Assembly: GCA_007131745.1 (NCBI GenBank) | Contig: SLPX01000169.1 | Location: 1 to 45,575, forward strand | Source of the DNA: Myxococcales bacterium | GTDB lineage: Bacteria > Myxococcota > Polyangia > HGW-17 > SLPX01 | Reading direction: 5' to 3' | Length of the DNA: 45,575 nt | Shown here: positions 9,113-17,792 of the stretch, piece by piece | Layout: each line of letters opens with the position of its first letter | Numbering within the stretch: the first letter of the stretch is position 1 | Made by a program: the position numbers and the translations under genes | Notes under the pieces: generated by a model | What the model was told of the DNA's origin: nothing | Seen by the model: only the letters and a program-made list of their open reading frames with translations | Databases searched by the model: none

Positions 9113-10711
9113 ATGATCACGGGCGTTCTTCTGGTTCTTGTCATTGGTTTTATGGCCGGTAAGCTTGCCTCCCTGGCCCGCCTTCCCAAGCTCATCGGCA
9201 TGTTGTTGGCCGGGATCGCGGCCGGACCTTCATTGCTGAACGTTCTTCCCGAGGCAATACTCGACGTTTCAAACGAAATCAGGATGTTTGTTCTCCTCGT
9301 AATTCTGCTCAAGGCGGGCCTCGGGTTGGACAAAAGGAAAATCGTGGCCGAAGGTTCGGTGGCGATACGCCTCGGTTTTCTGCCTGCAACCATCGAAGCC
9401 TCGGTGGTTGCGGTCGCGGCGCGTCTTATACTCGGCTGGGATTGGCTCAATTCCTGGTTGCTGGGATGGATCATTTGCGCTGCATCTCCTGCGGTTATTG
9501 TCCCGATGATGCTCAAGCTCAAAGCGGAAGGTTGGGGAGTAAAAAAAGGCATACCCGACCTTATTCTGGCAGGGGGAACAGCAAGCGATGCAGTAGCGGT
9601 CACTTTGTTCGGGATTTTTCTTGCATGGATCTTGGACGACGGAAGTTCCAACACATGGATGCAGCTTTCGCTCATACCCATCCAAATAGTTCTCGGCATA
9701 GTGTTTGGTTTTATTGCAGGCAAAACATCGGTTCTGCTAATCAAGCGATTCAAGCTGGCTGCCAATCCGGTCGACCAAGGGGTGATTCTGCTGGCAGGGG
9801 CGATGACGCTTGTTGTCGGCGACTCATTCGCTCCTTACTCGGCTTTTCTTGCCGTCATGGTGATGGGGTTCGTGGTTCTCGAAACCGACATGGCGCTGGC
9901 ACGCCGTTTGCGGCACGGCATGGACCGCATCTGGGTGGTCGGCGAAATATTTCTCTTTGTCCTGATCGGCGCGGCCGTCGACATACGAGTAATAGCGGAA
10001 GCCGGGGCCGCTGGTTTGGGAATCATTGTAATCGGTCTTGTTGTCGGCCGTTGGGCTGGAATATTTCTTTCGACGTGGTTTTCCACCATCACCATCCGCG
10101 AGCGGTTTTTCATGGTGGTCGGAGACATGGCAAAGGCAACGGTCCAAGCTGCTATAGGGGGCATCCCTCTTGCCATGGGTCTGCCCAACGGAGAATACAT
10201 TCTTGCCATCGCTGTTCTGTCGATCCTGTTAAGCGCCCCCCTTGGAGCTTTCGGAACAGCGTATCTTGCCCCGAAAATGCTGGAAAAAGGTGAAATCGAC
10301 CCAACAAAGGTCAATGTTCAGGATCACTTCCGGTTCCTGGTCGTCACAAGCGGCAGCACAGCGCCTCAAAGACTGATAAGGGAGACGGCTCGCATAGCCC
10401 GCCGAGTTGATGCCGAACTTGTGTTCCTCAATGTGCATCCGGATCCGGACAAGTTGATCGACCCCGTCCTATTGAAAGAAGAGCTTTATATGGCTCGTGA
10501 TGTTGATCACAAAGTGATTCTTGTTGAAGGCGATATCGTCCAGACCATCCTCGACACCGCGAACCGGCAAAAAGTCGACTATATCTATCTATCCGGCCAA
10601 ACCGGAAAATCAGGCACAAAGGAAACAACGACCGCGGTGGTTGAAAAGAGCGACATTCCCGTTGTCATCATAGATGAATCCACGGACGATAATCCCGACC
10701 ACAAGGAATGA
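9113..10711 (+). CDS. Cation/proton antiporter with C-terminal universal stress domain
   Basis: 532 residues from the ATG at 9113, which follows an aggagg ribosome-binding site. About twelve hydrophobic segments span residues 1-390, with the sodium/proton-exchanger pattern KLIGMLLAGIAAGP near the start and an unwound-helix region with conserved acids (GGTASDAVAV, ASPAVIVP). Residues about 405-532 form a soluble alpha/beta domain (RFLVVTSGSTAPQRLIRETA ... IPVVIIDES) resembling a UspA domain, as seen in several CPA-type exchangers where it binds nucleotide. It probably exchanges Na+ or K+ for H+. The ion and regulation cannot be read from sequence. Confidence 0.87.
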   Translation: MITGVLLVLVIGFMAGKLASLARLPKLIGMLLAGIAAGPSLLNVLPEAILDVSNEIRMFVLLVILLKAGLGLDKRKIVAEGSVAIRLGFLPATIEASVVAVAARLILGWDWLNSWLLGWIICAASPAVIVPMMLKLKAEGWGVKKGIPDLILAGGTASDAVAVTLFGIFLAWILDDGSSNTWMQLSLIPIQIVLGIVFGFIAGKTSVLLIKRFKLAANPVDQGVILLAGAMTLVVGDSFAPYSAFLAVMVMGFVVLETDMALARRLRHGMDRIWVVGEIFLFVLIGAAVDIRVIAEAGAAGLGIIVIGLVVGRWAGIFLSTWFSTITIRERFFMVVGDMAKATVQAAIGGIPLAMGLPNGEYILAIAVLSILLSAPLGAFGTAYLAPKMLEKGEIDPTKVNVQDHFRFLVVTSGSTAPQRLIRETARIARRVDAELVFLNVHPDPDKLIDPVLLKEELYMARDVDHKVILVEGDIVQTILDTANRQKVDYIYLSGQTGKSGTKETTTAVVEKSDIPVVIIDESTDDNPDHKE

Positions 10712-10829
10712 AAATCCCCGGCCAAAAACTCCGCGATCGGCTTTTTTGCCTCTTTCGAGTCCTTTCCATATACTTATAGGAGTTAGTCGGCATCCGTTTT
10801 TTTTGTTTTTTGCCGGAGGCCCGTCAAAA

Positions 10830-11843
10830 ATGGGCGGGCCAGTGATATTCATGCGAAAAAAGATACGTTGTTGCACATTATTTGGAATTCTTGTTTTCGG
10901 ACCGGTCTTTTGGTCCTGCTCCATGTCGGCCGTGAGAAAAGAGCTGAAGGATACCAGGTTGGAATTCGAAAAAATGCGGCAAGAAATGAGAAAAACATCG
11001 GCCAGGGTGGAAGACATTTCAAACCAGGTCTTCATACTCCAGGATCAGGTTGATTCCAATCATATAGAAATCAGGAAACGCCCGGGAGCTTCGATTTCAC
11101 ATTTCGGAGAAACGGACGGCGTCCCACCGGAGAATCCGTCTCACCGAAACCCCGCCGGAGCGGATCAAGAAACCGCGATGGATGGAAACACAAGGGGTGA
11201 TGCTCAATACCAGGCTGCAGATGAGGTGGACGACTACGAAAGCCATGATACTACAACTGTTCCGCGACGACTTCGCGTTGTCAAAGTACGTCCCGAACAC
11301 GACGATTATGAAGAATATGAAGTCGAAGGAACGCGCGAATCCATAAGACTCGACGAAAGAAATTTGGGCGGAAGCGCGGTTTCAGATTTGCCGACCGATG
11401 TCCCGATCCGGGATCCGGGAAGAATTCCGCCTGGCCCGTCACCGTCTGTGAGAAGACGATCTCCCGCAGCCCGACCCATACAGGAATACCGTGCAGCCTA
11501 CGCACTCTACTTGGAAGGCAAATGGGCGGAAGCGCAGGAACGATTTGAGAGATTCGCCCGAGCCTACCCAAACCACGACTACGCGGACAATGCAGTTTTT
11601 TGGGTTGGACAGTGTCAATACCATCGCAAGCAATTCCAGGAAGCGGCAGCCACTTACCGCAAGGTTCTCCGTCGCTATCCCAGGGGCAACAAGGCGCCCG
11701 ACGCTCTCGTAAAACTGGGCATGACATACTGGAAACTGGGACGTCACAATGAAGCTCGGAGCATATTGGTCCAAGTGATGGAGATCTATCCGGACACGAG
11801 GGTGGCTAGACTGGCAGCCAGTGTTCTGAAACAGCTTCGCTGA
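10830..11843 (+). CDS. CpoB/YbgF-like TPR lipoprotein
   Basis: 337 residues from the ATG at 10830, which has ggagg upstream; the in-frame ATG at 10851 is an alternative. The signal peptide ends in a lipobox (FWSC). Residues about 35-70 form a coiled coil with repeated hydrophobic spacing (LEFEKMRQEMRKTSARVEDI), then a long charged, Pro/Arg-rich linker, then three tetratricopeptide repeats (AYALYLEGKWAEAQERFERF and two more copies) at the C-terminus. This coil-linker-TPR order is that of CpoB (YbgF), a periplasmic partner of Tol-Pal that coordinates outer-membrane constriction with peptidoglycan synthesis. tol genes are not in the window, so the assignment rests on architecture. Confidence 0.8.
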   Translation: MGGPVIFMRKKIRCCTLFGILVFGPVFWSCSMSAVRKELKDTRLEFEKMRQEMRKTSARVEDISNQVFILQDQVDSNHIEIRKRPGASISHFGETDGVPPENPSHRNPAGADQETAMDGNTRGDAQYQAADEVDDYESHDTTTVPRRLRVVKVRPEHDDYEEYEVEGTRESIRLDERNLGGSAVSDLPTDVPIRDPGRIPPGPSPSVRRRSPAARPIQEYRAAYALYLEGKWAEAQERFERFARAYPNHDYADNAVFWVGQCQYHRKQFQEAAATYRKVLRRYPRGNKAPDALVKLGMTYWKLGRHNEARSILVQVMEIYPDTRVARLAASVLKQLR

Positions 11844-11895
11844 CCAGTGAAAGGAACGGCAGCGTGAACGAAAATTATGAAAACAAGGAGAGCGG

Positions 11896-13230
11896 ATGAT
11901 GGCACGGGACAGTTTCATAGACAAACGATTCAGAACCCCCGGATTCGCGACCTTGCTGTTTTCCGTCCTAACGATTTCCGCCTTATCTTCGGTATCAAGC
12001 GCTCGGGACAGGGTTGTGATGCCCGATGGCGTCCAACTTCCTGAGGGCATGCCGACCTTGCCGGAAGGCGTCTCCCCATACGGAGTACGCAGACCCGATA
12101 CGCCTGACCGGACACCGGATAGACGTCGGGACAAGGAGCAGCCTCGAAGAAAACAACCCGATGAAAGACCCGGAAGCGGGCTGTTCGAAATCCGAGGGCG
12201 TTTTGATCAGGGTCCCGCGGGTTACACCGATGTTAGATATGTGCAGCCATCGTATCACACCGTGAGACCCGGTGACACGCTGTGGGATATTTCCGAGACT
12301 TATTTTCGAGACCCTTGGTTTTGGCCCAGATTGTGGGCGATGAACCCAAGCATAACTAACCCACACTGGATATACCCGGGAGATCGAATCCGCCTTAAAA
12401 AAGGAGAACCGCGGGCAAGAGAACCCGTTCGCACTGGGAAGGAACCCACCGCAGCGGTTGCACCCCGGAGAGACATTACCGCTCCGGATGAACCCGTATC
12501 TCTCAGGCGGCGGGGTTATATAGAAGAAGAAAAAGTAAAAAGCGCTGGTGTCATCCGTGGCTCTTCCCATGAAAAAATCCTGCTCGCCACCTATGATGTC
12601 ATATACATCGACTTTAAGAGCGACAACCCACTGGAACCGGGCAAGAGGTATACGATATTCGAACCGGTCAAAGAGGTGTTCCATCCCGCAGACAAGAGGA
12701 TACGCAAACAGCCCATCGGTCGCCTTGTAAGCATTAACGCGGACGTTGAAATCAGATCCGTAAAATGGCGAAATAAGGATAAAACAAGAGGAATTGCAAC
12801 CGGAGTCATTCTAAGAGCGGTCAACCCCGTTGAAAGAGGCCATCTTGTAGGAGATATTACACGTACTTTCGAACCCGCTGCCCCTATTAGAAACACCACT
12901 CTGAAAGATGTTGAAGGGGTTATCGTGGAAGTATTCGACGGTCACAGTATAATCGGCACGGACAAATTGGTTTTCATAGACAAGGGCGGAGCAGACAAGA
13001 TAAAACGGGGACATGTCTTTTTCGCTGTGAGGCGAGGAGACGCATACCGAAGAAGAATGGATACCAGACGCGAAGAAACCGAAGGGGAGAAAGACTGGCC
13101 TGTTGAACGTGTGGCTTCGCTCGTAGTGGTGGAAGTGGACGAAAACCACTCGGCCGCTGTTGTACGTGATTCGCGACTCGAACTTCAAGTCGGCGACACG
13201 GTAAGGCTCGAATACAGCGGCCCCGAATGA
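11896..13230 (+). CDS. Exported LysM-domain protein
   Basis: 444 residues with an N-terminal signal peptide (TLLFSVLTISALSSVSSA). After a Pro/Arg-rich linker, a single LysM domain lies at about residues 115-165 (YHTVRPGDTLWDISETYF ... IYPGDRIRL), which binds peptidoglycan glycan strands. The C-terminal 270 residues contain repeated beta-type segments (IYIDFKSDNPLEPGKRYTIF, KRGHVFFAVRRGDAYRRR) without a named family. The ATG has aaggag upstream. The preceding CpoB-like gene is 52 bases away, so the two may form an envelope operon. This LysM-plus-long-tail layout is common in deltaproteobacteria and its role is uncharacterised. Confidence 0.87.
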   Translation: MMARDSFIDKRFRTPGFATLLFSVLTISALSSVSSARDRVVMPDGVQLPEGMPTLPEGVSPYGVRRPDTPDRTPDRRRDKEQPRRKQPDERPGSGLFEIRGRFDQGPAGYTDVRYVQPSYHTVRPGDTLWDISETYFRDPWFWPRLWAMNPSITNPHWIYPGDRIRLKKGEPRAREPVRTGKEPTAAVAPRRDITAPDEPVSLRRRGYIEEEKVKSAGVIRGSSHEKILLATYDVIYIDFKSDNPLEPGKRYTIFEPVKEVFHPADKRIRKQPIGRLVSINADVEIRSVKWRNKDKTRGIATGVILRAVNPVERGHLVGDITRTFEPAAPIRNTTLKDVEGVIVEVFDGHSIIGTDKLVFIDKGGADKIKRGHVFFAVRRGDAYRRRMDTRREETEGEKDWPVERVASLVVVEVDENHSAAVVRDSRLELQVGDTVRLEYSGPE

Positions 13231-13251
13231 TCTCGACTCAACCCTGAACTA

Positions 13252-13959
13252 TCACCTGCAAAGCTGCATTTTTTTCCACGGAAGTATGTTTCCGCGGCAC
13301 CTGTAGTGAACTGTGGTCTCGAGCTTACGGGGCCTTCCATCATCAACACCTTCCTTTTCCCTTTTTTTGTTCTCCTTTTCAGTGGATGGTTCTCCTTCTC
13401 CGTCACCGGAAGATTTTGGTGGAACCACTTGATGTATTTCATCACATTCATACCATTTCCAGACACCAGCCTCCCCGCATTGAGGAATCGTTGACTGGTG
13501 CCATCCCGACGCGAAAAAACATCCCCCTCCATCCTCCCTGACCCTGCAAAAAGCTCTCTCCATTATCCTTCTTTTTTCTTTACCATCGCAATCGTAATCA
13601 AAACTTCCGTCCCCCCTGTGAACGTGAAAATACCTTCGCTGCTTCGGGTTGACATCGGAATTGTCGTCATAGCAGTCGTCCGCGTTATCGACATAACCGG
13701 GTGGGGGATGACATGCCTTTACCGGGTGCTTGGGATCTCCGAAACCATCACCGTCATTATCCCGGTAAAACGTTCGTTTTTCCCTGCAGTCTTCGTGTCC
13801 GGGCCCCGAGCCTTCCCCTTCGAAAACCTTGCCGGCCTTTTCAATTATCTCTTCATCGCCTCGTGGAGGCAGCGGATCGGGTTGGACCAGATCACAGCCG
13901 AAAACAGGCAATACCAAGAGCGACAAAACACGTTTCAACACGGTTATCTCTCTTCTCAA
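13252..13959 (-). CDS. Lipoprotein with MopE-like DNDGDGFGD motif
   Basis: About 235 residues. The start is ambiguous: TTG at 13959 overlaps the stop of the upstream bamB-like gene, while GTG at 13941 has agagag upstream and leads directly into the signal peptide LKRVLSLLVLPVFGC, which ends in a lipobox-like Cys. The mature part has a calcium-binding-type motif (FYRDNDGDGFGDP), then a Cys-containing segment (NADDCYDDNSDVNP, DYDCDGKEKRR) similar to myxobacterial MopE-like proteins and thrombospondin type-3 repeats. The C-terminus is charged and Cys-containing. It is an envelope or surface protein of unknown function. Confidence 0.75.
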   Translation of the reverse strand: MRREITVLKRVLSLLVLPVFGCDLVQPDPLPPRGDEEIIEKAGKVFEGEGSGPGHEDCREKRTFYRDNDGDGFGDPKHPVKACHPPPGYVDNADDCYDDNSDVNPKQRRYFHVHRGDGSFDYDCDGKEKRRIMERAFCRVREDGGGCFFASGWHQSTIPQCGEAGVWKWYECDEIHQVVPPKSSGDGEGEPSTEKENKKREKEGVDDGRPRKLETTVHYRCRGNILPWKKMQLCR

Positions 13960-15155
13960 AACAGGCGCATGGCGTGGAACGTGCCGAAATTATCCAACAG
14001 GTAGAGGGTATCTCCGTGAATAGCAAGCTCCCCGGAAGCTCCAAACCCGAAATCGATCCTTTGCACGTAGCCTCCCGTGTTCTTGTCGACAAAGTACGTA
14101 CCCTTTTCACTCGTGTTGAATATTAGAAGATCTCTGTATACAAGAGGTGTTCCCGCTGCGCCTCCATCCAGTTCCTGCCTCCAAACGAGCCTGCCTTCCA
14201 TGGTGAGGCAGTGAACCCCTTTTCGAGAGCTGACAAAGTATAATTTATCATCGGATACGACGACGCCCGACGGCGCCAAAACAGGATAGCGCCACTTCAA
14301 CGCTCCCATGTCAGCGGTCAATGCATAGATCCCACCGGCCTGCGATGCAACGTACACCACCCCGTCATGCACAAACGGAGTGGAATCCAGATCCATGTAC
14401 TCCTTGGCATCTTCTTGCAGATTTCTTGTCCAGATCACATCGCCGGTCCGGACGTCCAAACACACTATATAACCGTCCCTGAACCCGGTGTAGATCCTTT
14501 CTCCGTGGATCACCGCCCCGGCGTGACCCCTTATTCCAAACCCCTCGGGAAGTGTCCTTTCGTATGACCATCTCCACTTCCCCGTTTCGCCGTCAACCGC
14601 ATAAAGGTAATTCAATGCGTTCGTGAAATAAACCACACCATGGCGATAAACGGGCTTCCTGTAAATCAGTCCGTTAGTGCAATACTTCCACCGCTTCTTT
14701 CCGGTTTCCGATTCGAGACAATACATGCAACCATCACCGACACCTACAAACAGAAACCCTCTGGCGGACACGTAAAGGGGCGGCCCCAGGATAGGCGCTT
14801 TGAACTGCTTTTTCCAGCGAGGTTCGCCGGTTGCAGTCGAAAACGCCCACAGCACTTTGTCGCTGCCTCCAATCCATACGGTACGACCGTCGTCACTCAC
14901 TTCCGCGCCCGCAAGCTCTTCCGGTCTACTAGGAGAAAAACGGTGATCCGTGATTTGTTTCTTCCAAAGAGGGGCTGCGACGGCTTCCAGAGCCGGCTCC
15001 CCGGGATTAAACTTTGTATAGTCGGTCTGGAACGTGGGAGGTCTGCAGGAAAGGATAAACATAGAAACCGAAGCGCCGAGAAACGCACAAAGCCCCGGCA
15101 TTAGGGATCCGAGGACACCTTTCAAAACCTTTTCGGTCGAAAAACCTTTCATCAC
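13956..15155 (-). CDS. BamB-like PQQ-repeat beta-propeller lipoprotein
   Basis: 399 residues. A signal peptide ends in a lipobox (FILSC), followed by a chain of PQQ-like propeller blades, seen as repeated aromatic-plus-Gly/Thr patterns: AFSTATGEPRWKKQF, CLESETGKKRWKY, AVDGETGKWRWSYE, CLDVRTGDVIWTRN, ALTADMGALKWRYP. This is the architecture of BamB, the outer-membrane beta-barrel assembly lipoprotein. The neighbour directly upstream is a YfgM-like protein overlapping by 4 bases, matching the yfgM-bamB gene order of enterobacteria. A der GTPase gene does not follow here. Other PQQ-repeat lipoproteins look alike, so BamB is likely rather than proven. Confidence 0.82.
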   Translation of the reverse strand: MMKGFSTEKVLKGVLGSLMPGLCAFLGASVSMFILSCRPPTFQTDYTKFNPGEPALEAVAAPLWKKQITDHRFSPSRPEELAGAEVSDDGRTVWIGGSDKVLWAFSTATGEPRWKKQFKAPILGPPLYVSARGFLFVGVGDGCMYCLESETGKKRWKYCTNGLIYRKPVYRHGVVYFTNALNYLYAVDGETGKWRWSYERTLPEGFGIRGHAGAVIHGERIYTGFRDGYIVCLDVRTGDVIWTRNLQEDAKEYMDLDSTPFVHDGVVYVASQAGGIYALTADMGALKWRYPVLAPSGVVVSDDKLYFVSSRKGVHCLTMEGRLVWRQELDGGAAGTPLVYRDLLIFNTSEKGTYFVDKNTGGYVQRIDFGFGASGELAIHGDTLYLLDNFGTFHAMRLF

Positions 15156-16132
15156 TGGACGGCCGTTTCTTCCTGTTCGATCCCTGATTCTTCTTCATCC
15201 ATGAGTACTTCCTCTTCCTCTGCCGCGGGTTCGGCCTCTTCCTCTACAGCCGGTTCCACCTCTTCCTCTACAGCCGGTTCCGCCTCTTCCACCGCGCTCG
15301 GCCGACCATCTTCAGGAACCTCGGGCTCAGCAACCACTCCCATGCCTGTTTCCAGGTACAACGCCCTCCTTTCGGCTATTGTCCTCATGGGTGACATTAC
15401 AGCGTGAGCATCGACTGTTTTCACCCGTCTGTACAGTTCAATCGCCTTGCCGGGATCGCCTTTCAGTTCCCAAATACGCGCCTGGTGATAAACGGCCAGT
15501 TCTTTTTTCAAACCGCCTTCAGCCTCTTCCAACCGTGAAAAATAGCTCAAAGCATTGTCGTAGTCGCCCTTTCCTTCGTAGCTATAAGCCAGGTTCTCCA
15601 GAGCAACGAGCTTGAGTGCCGGCGGCAAGGATCCGGATCTTCCCCGACAACCGGTGGATTCTCCAGATAAAAAACTCTTGTAGACCTTGATCGCCTCGTC
15701 AAAATTTTCCAAGTGAAAATGGCAGTTTCCGATGTAAAAATCTGCGATCCTGGCTACTCTTTTGCTTCCGTGATCGGCCTTCAACTGTTCAAACAAGGCC
15801 AAAGCCGCCTTTGCCCTCTCCTTCTCAGAAGAATATGACTCTAAAACATCTTCTCCATCCGGCAACTCCTCGGGATGAATACCTTCAGGCATCACAGGAG
15901 CATTGTACGCTCTTAGCGCCTTGTTGAACTTCCTGGATGCGGCTGCGTCGCTCCTGTAACTGAAGTGTCCCCAGATAGCCCAGATCGCGGTCACCGCCAC
16001 ACCTCCCACGAGAATTCCCACCACCTTCATGGAATGCTGCTCCAGCACATTCCATCCTTTTTCAAGGCCGGTCAGGATCTGATCTTTTTCCTTCAGCTCT
16101 TTTTTCGACAGCTTTTTCTTTTTTTGGGCCAC
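15152..16132 (-). CDS. YfgM-like TPR membrane protein with acidic repeat tail
   Basis: 326 residues. A Lys-rich cytoplasmic N-terminus (KKKKLSKKELKEK) is followed by one transmembrane helix at about residues 37-55 (VVGILVGGVAVTAIWAIWG) and a periplasmic tetratricopeptide region (NCHFHLENFDEAIKVYKSFL, NLAYSYEGKGDYDNALSYFS). This matches the YfgM family, which associates with the SecYEG translocon and periplasmic chaperones. The last about 50 residues are an acidic Glu/Ala/Val repeat encoded by 24-base direct repeats. It is the first gene of a two- or three-gene unit with the BamB-like and MopE-like lipoprotein genes. Confidence 0.82.
   Translation of the reverse strand: MAQKKKKLSKKELKEKDQILTGLEKGWNVLEQHSMKVVGILVGGVAVTAIWAIWGHFSYRSDAAASRKFNKALRAYNAPVMPEGIHPEELPDGEDVLESYSSEKERAKAALALFEQLKADHGSKRVARIADFYIGNCHFHLENFDEAIKVYKSFLSGESTGCRGRSGSLPPALKLVALENLAYSYEGKGDYDNALSYFSRLEEAEGGLKKELAVYHQARIWELKGDPGKAIELYRRVKTVDAHAVMSPMRTIAERRALYLETGMGVVAEPEVPEDGRPSAVEEAEPAVEEEVEPAVEEEAEPAAEEEEVLMDEEESGIEQEETAVQ
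15213..15284 (+). repeat. Three 24-base direct repeats in the acidic tail of the YfgM-like gene
   Basis: Three adjacent units start at 15213, 15237 and 15261. The last two are identical except for one or two bases (tcttcctctacagccggttc core). On the coding minus strand they encode an 8-residue EPAVEEE-type repeat. The repeat is in frame and may vary in copy number between strains. Confidence 0.8.
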
Positions 16133-16362
16133 CTTAGACTCCTCAAACGCTTAACGCGTTCGCAAATATCTGAAAACCGGTTTTCAAATCCAGGAACACA
16201 TCTCCCTTCCATGGGTTGAAAATTCCGTCCAAACAGGCCGAATTTCTAGCAAAGCCTCGACTGGGTGTCAAACTGGAATACAAATGCAAATAGGTTGCAA
16301 GGGGTCGAGTGTCTTGCTAAAGGAAAACCATTAAAAGTCCGAAAAGAAATCGGAGAAAGAAC

Positions 16363-16986
16363 ATGCATCCCACACCCAAGGACGTGGGCTGGATAGAAAT
16401 CATCGTCGGCTCTATGTTCAGCGGCAAAACAGAGGAACTCATCCGGCGTTGCCGCCTCTCGCAGATTGCCAAAAAAAAGGTGATGATTTTCAAACCCGCC
16501 ATGGACAACAGGTTCTCTGAAACTGCAATCGTCAGCCGAGCTGATGTGCGGCTTCCATGCCGTTCAGTCAGCACTGCTCAGGAGATTCTGGATGCGGTCG
16601 ACTCCGCCTCGGTGGTGGGAATCGACGAAGCCCAGTTTTTCGACCGGGATCTTGTCAAGGTCTGCGAACACCTGGCCAACGGGGGTAAAAGAGTCATCGT
16701 CGCCGGTCTGGATCAGGATTTCAGGGGTGAACCATTCAAGCTTGTCGCGCACATCATGTCGGTCGCCGAATATGTTGAAAAAGTTCTGGCGATTTGCGTG
16801 GTCTGTGGAAATCCTGCAAACCGTAGCCAGCGAATCGTGGCGAGCACATCGCGGATAGTAGTCGGAGATACAGACGTCTATGAAGCTCGTTGCCGTAAGT
16901 GCTTTGTCCCCGAGACTCCCGGACCGCACCAGGAGGCCCTTCCGCTCAAACCGGAACTTTCTGAACATTCGGACACCTCTGTTTGA
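16363..16986 (+). CDS. tdk: Thymidine kinase
   Basis: 207 residues, normal for bacterial type II thymidine kinase. Motifs in order: P-loop GSMFSGKTEELIRR (about residues 16-29), the Asp-Glu switch VGIDEAQFFD with the catalytic Glu, the lasso region with GLDQDFRGEPF, and four zinc-binding Cys (CVVCGNPA and CRKC). It phosphorylates thymidine and deoxyuridine with ATP in the salvage pathway. The ATG at 16363 follows a ggagaa-type site. The next gene starts within about 60 bases. Nucleoside salvage also yields deoxyribose-phosphate in other organisms, but there is no direct link here to the microcompartment 10 kb away. Confidence 0.95.
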   Translation: MHPTPKDVGWIEIIVGSMFSGKTEELIRRCRLSQIAKKKVMIFKPAMDNRFSETAIVSRADVRLPCRSVSTAQEILDAVDSASVVGIDEAQFFDRDLVKVCEHLANGGKRVIVAGLDQDFRGEPFKLVAHIMSVAEYVEKVLAICVVCGNPANRSQRIVASTSRIVVGDTDVYEARCRKCFVPETPGPHQEALPLKPELSEHSDTSV

Positions 16987-17042
16987 ATGAGATCATGAAC
17001 GAAAGGGCCGACCACACAGCGAGAATATGGAAGACACGAAAC

Positions 17043-17762
17043 ATGTTAAAAGAGAAAGAGGACCAAGAGAATCCCCACAGCCTGCTGCAAATGATTTCAA
17101 AAGAACCGGGTCCTGGATTATTGAGCCTGGAAACGTGCACAAGGATCCTCGGGTTTGCAGGGATTGATCTCGCACGATGGAAATCCGCGTCCAATGAAAC
17201 AGAGCTGGAAACGGCCTTCAACAACCTGACTCCTCCCCTGGTGATGAAAATAGATTCGCCTGATATTGTCCACAAATCGGACACAGGCGGAGTTATCACC
17301 GGTCTGGAAGATATCGAATCGGTGTGTCGCGCATACGCTAAAATGATCCGAAGCATAAAAACCAAGCATCTCGACGCCAAGATCCACGGAGTCACCCTGC
17401 ATGAATTCGTTGATGGAGTGGAATTGGTTTTGGGAATGTCGCGAGATCCACAATTCGGGCCGGTGGTCATGACCGGCGCGGGAGGAGTTCTCGTCGAAAT
17501 CATGCAGGATCTTGCTTTCAGAGTTGCTCCTTTCGACCGAAAAGAAGGTCTGGCCGCACTTGAGGAATTGCGCAGCAACAAAATGTTGGACGGTTACAGG
17601 GGCCGCCCAAGCGTGGATCGTAACAAGTTGGCGGACACAATGGTGTCGCTGGGAGAACTGGCTCTTGCGCTGCCGCTCATCGAGGAAATCGACCTGAATC
17701 CAGTGATGGCCTCCGAAAGAGGTGTCATCGCCGCTGATGTACGTATGGTGAGAGGCGTTTAA
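17043..17762 (+). CDS. ATP-grasp subunit of ADP-forming acyl-CoA synthetase
   Basis: I place the start at the ATG at 17043 (239 residues), 9 bases after ggaag; in-frame alternatives are the ATG at 16995 and a TTG at 16983. The protein matches the beta (ATP-grasp_5) subunit of ADP-forming acetyl-CoA synthetases: PPLVMKIDSPDIVHKSDTGG with the conserved Lys and His, then LVLGMSRDPQFGPVVMTGAG and a terminal EEIDLNPVMA. The complete enzyme converts acyl-CoA, ADP and phosphate to acid, CoA and ATP, and also needs an alpha (CoA-ligase) subunit. No alpha subunit is visible here, so it must be encoded elsewhere. It could drain acetyl-CoA to acetate and so complement the microcompartment, which is inference. 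Confidence 0.88.
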   Translation: MLKEKEDQENPHSLLQMISKEPGPGLLSLETCTRILGFAGIDLARWKSASNETELETAFNNLTPPLVMKIDSPDIVHKSDTGGVITGLEDIESVCRAYAKMIRSIKTKHLDAKIHGVTLHEFVDGVELVLGMSRDPQFGPVVMTGAGGVLVEIMQDLAFRVAPFDRKEGLAALEELRSNKMLDGYRGRPSVDRNKLADTMVSLGELALALPLIEEIDLNPVMASERGVIAADVRMVRGV

Positions 17763-17792
17763 CCAAAAGTCCTTTTCTTATTGGAGGATGTT

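Noticed and set aside
9442..10293. Plus-strand 283-codon frame inside the antiporter gene
   Set aside because: It overlaps the antiporter in another frame and has His/Arg-rich noise composition.
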